Shown piece after piece: positions 4,487 to 5,436 of a stretch of 5,436 nt of DNA. Both the position numbers and the translations under genes were made by a program. Below the pieces are notes generated by a model. That model had not been told where the DNA came from and made no database searches. It worked only from the letters and a program-made list of their open reading frames with translations. The stretch spans positions 1 to 5,436 of the forward strand of contig JAUXHY010000110.1 in NCBI GenBank assembly GCA_030621275.1. The letters are read 5' to 3'. Origin of the DNA: a bacterium. GTDB lineage: Bacteria > Fidelibacterota > Marinisomatia > Marinisomatales > JAHJCW01. Positions within the stretch are counted from its first letter, which is position 1. Each line of letters opens with the position of its first letter.

Positions 4487-5436
4487 TTAGAGCCCATATT
4501 TCTTCTTTAGTTCATCAATCTTTTTTAATGCCGCCAACGGAGTCAGGGAGTTGATATCAAGCTTTGCTAATGCTTCGGACAATCTTTTTTCCCTTTGTTC
4601 AAAAATTGATATTTGGCTTTTTGTATCTATCGGTTTCGTTTGCAATTCTCTTTTGCCATCATTGGATAAATATTGATTCAATATCTCCGTTGCCCGAAAA
4701 ATGACATTTTCAGGTAATCCTGCCATTTTTGCAACATGTATACCATAACTTTTATCACCTGCACCAGCAATCACCTTCCTTAGGAATACAATTTTATCGC
4801 CAAATTCTTCTACTGCTGTGTGTTTGTTTTCCAATCTATCTAATGTTATTTCCAAATCCGTAAGTTCGTGATAATGTGTTGCAAACAGTGTTCTTGCTGC
4901 AACTTTAGGATTATTATGCAAATATTCGATTATCGCCCACGCTAACGACATCCCGTCATAAGTTGCAGTACCGCGACCAATTTCATCTAATAAAATTAAA
5001 CTTCGAGATGTCGCATTATTTAATATATTTGCAGCTTCGTTCATTTCCACTAAAAATGTACTCTCACCGCCTGCCAAATTATCGCTTGCGCCAACTCGTG
5101 TGAATAATTTATCAACAATTCCAATTTTAGCGCTCTTAGCTGGAATAAAAGATCCGATTTGTGCCATAACTACCAATAATCCAATTTGTCGCAAATAAGT
5201 TGATTTCCCTGCCATATTCGGACCCGTAATTAATTGAATTTGATTCTTCTTTGCATTGATTAATAAATCATTTGGGACAAATCTTTCAGTAGATGGCATA
5301 AGTTTTTCAACTACAGGATGCCGACCATCTTCAATATTAATTGTCGATTCTTTGACTAATATTGGCTGACAATACGAATTTTTAATGGCAAGTTGGGCAA
5401 AATTAGATAGGACATCAATTAAATTTAAAATATGTG
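4487..5436 (-). CDS. mutS: DNA mismatch repair protein MutS, C-terminal part (5' end outside the window)
   Basis: MutS recognises mismatches and small loops in DNA and uses ATP to recruit MutL. The 315 visible codons cover the end of the lever/core domain, the whole ABC-type ATPase and the C-terminal tail. Reading from the window edge, 'IDVLSNFAQLA' and 'DGRHPVVEKL' precede the ATPase. Walker A 'GPNMAGKSTYLRQ' is at visible residues 71-83 (coding 5224 downwards), the signature 'DNLAGGESTF' at about 118-127, Walker B with 'LLDEIGRGT' near 148-156, the switch 'ATHYHEL' near 185-191, and 'SYGIHVAKMAGLP' at 229-241. The end has the usual short motif 'QISIFEQ' and the helical 'SLTPLAALKKIDELKKKYGL'. 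An in-frame ATG at 5299 is internal, since coding continues without a stop to base 5436 with conserved MutS residues. The ATPase motifs are intact, and the tail matches MutS1, not the MutS2 type with a Smr domain. Confidence 0.97.
   Translation of the reverse strand, partial: HILNLIDVLSNFAQLAIKNSYCQPILVKESTINIEDGRHPVVEKLMPSTERFVPNDLLINAKKNQIQLITGPNMAGKSTYLRQIGLLVVMAQIGSFIPAKSAKIGIVDKLFTRVGASDNLAGGESTFLVEMNEAANILNNATSRSLILLDEIGRGTATYDGMSLAWAIIEYLHNNPKVAARTLFATHYHELTDLEITLDRLENKHTAVEEFGDKIVFLRKVIAGAGDKSYGIHVAKMAGLPENVIFRATEILNQYLSNDGKRELQTKPIDTKSQISIFEQREKRLSEALAKLDINSLTPLAALKKIDELKKKYGL

Noticed and set aside
4487..5299. A short MutS-like protein starting at the ATG at 5299
   Set aside because: The frame stays open to the window edge and encodes conserved MutS residues (DGRHPVVEKL), so this Met is internal to a longer mutS.

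Overview
This is an AT-rich bacterial chromosomal window in which every supported gene lies on the minus strand, so transcription runs from base 5436 towards base 1. Eight genes are visible, two of them cut by the window edges. In transcription order they are: mutS (C-terminal third only), a PorV/PorQ-like outer-membrane protein, a 58-residue PspC-domain membrane protein, yicC, gmk, rpoZ, a family 4 uracil-DNA glycosylase and dnaB (N-terminal part only).

The gene content suggests the FCB assemblage (Bacteroidota, Ignavibacteriota, Marinimicrobia and relatives). The grounds are a PorV/PorQ-like protein with an 'AMGNTAIADD...WNPA' signature and an acidic DxxDG insert, a Bacteroidota/Ignavibacteria-like omega subunit, and the high AT content. 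Marinimicrobia or Ignavibacteriota look most plausible to me, but this is inference from gene style; no rRNA or other taxonomic marker is present.

Layout. Bases 4487-5436 hold the mutS ATPase half. A 67-bp gap follows, with a degenerate 7-bp periodicity that runs on into the start of the next gene. Bases 3142-4419 hold the PorV-like gene and, 12 bp downstream, the small pspC gene, probably co-transcribed. Bases 3017-3141 are the largest non-coding stretch (125 bp); it contains an inverted repeat and a weak candidate promoter. Bases 1-3016 form a tight operon-like run, yicC-gmk-rpoZ-udg-dnaB: a 4-bp overlap between yicC and gmk, then gaps of 8, 11 and 5 bp.

Functionally, the left part groups RNA turnover (YicC), GMP phosphorylation (Gmk), RNA polymerase assembly (omega), uracil excision from DNA and the replicative helicase. 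The right part carries mismatch repair and two envelope proteins. yicC-gmk-rpoZ is a widely conserved housekeeping cluster; its extension by udg and dnaB is the less usual part. I see no mobile element, CRISPR array, RNA gene, defence system or biosynthetic cluster. The window looks like ordinary core genome with a few local oddities, not a new system.
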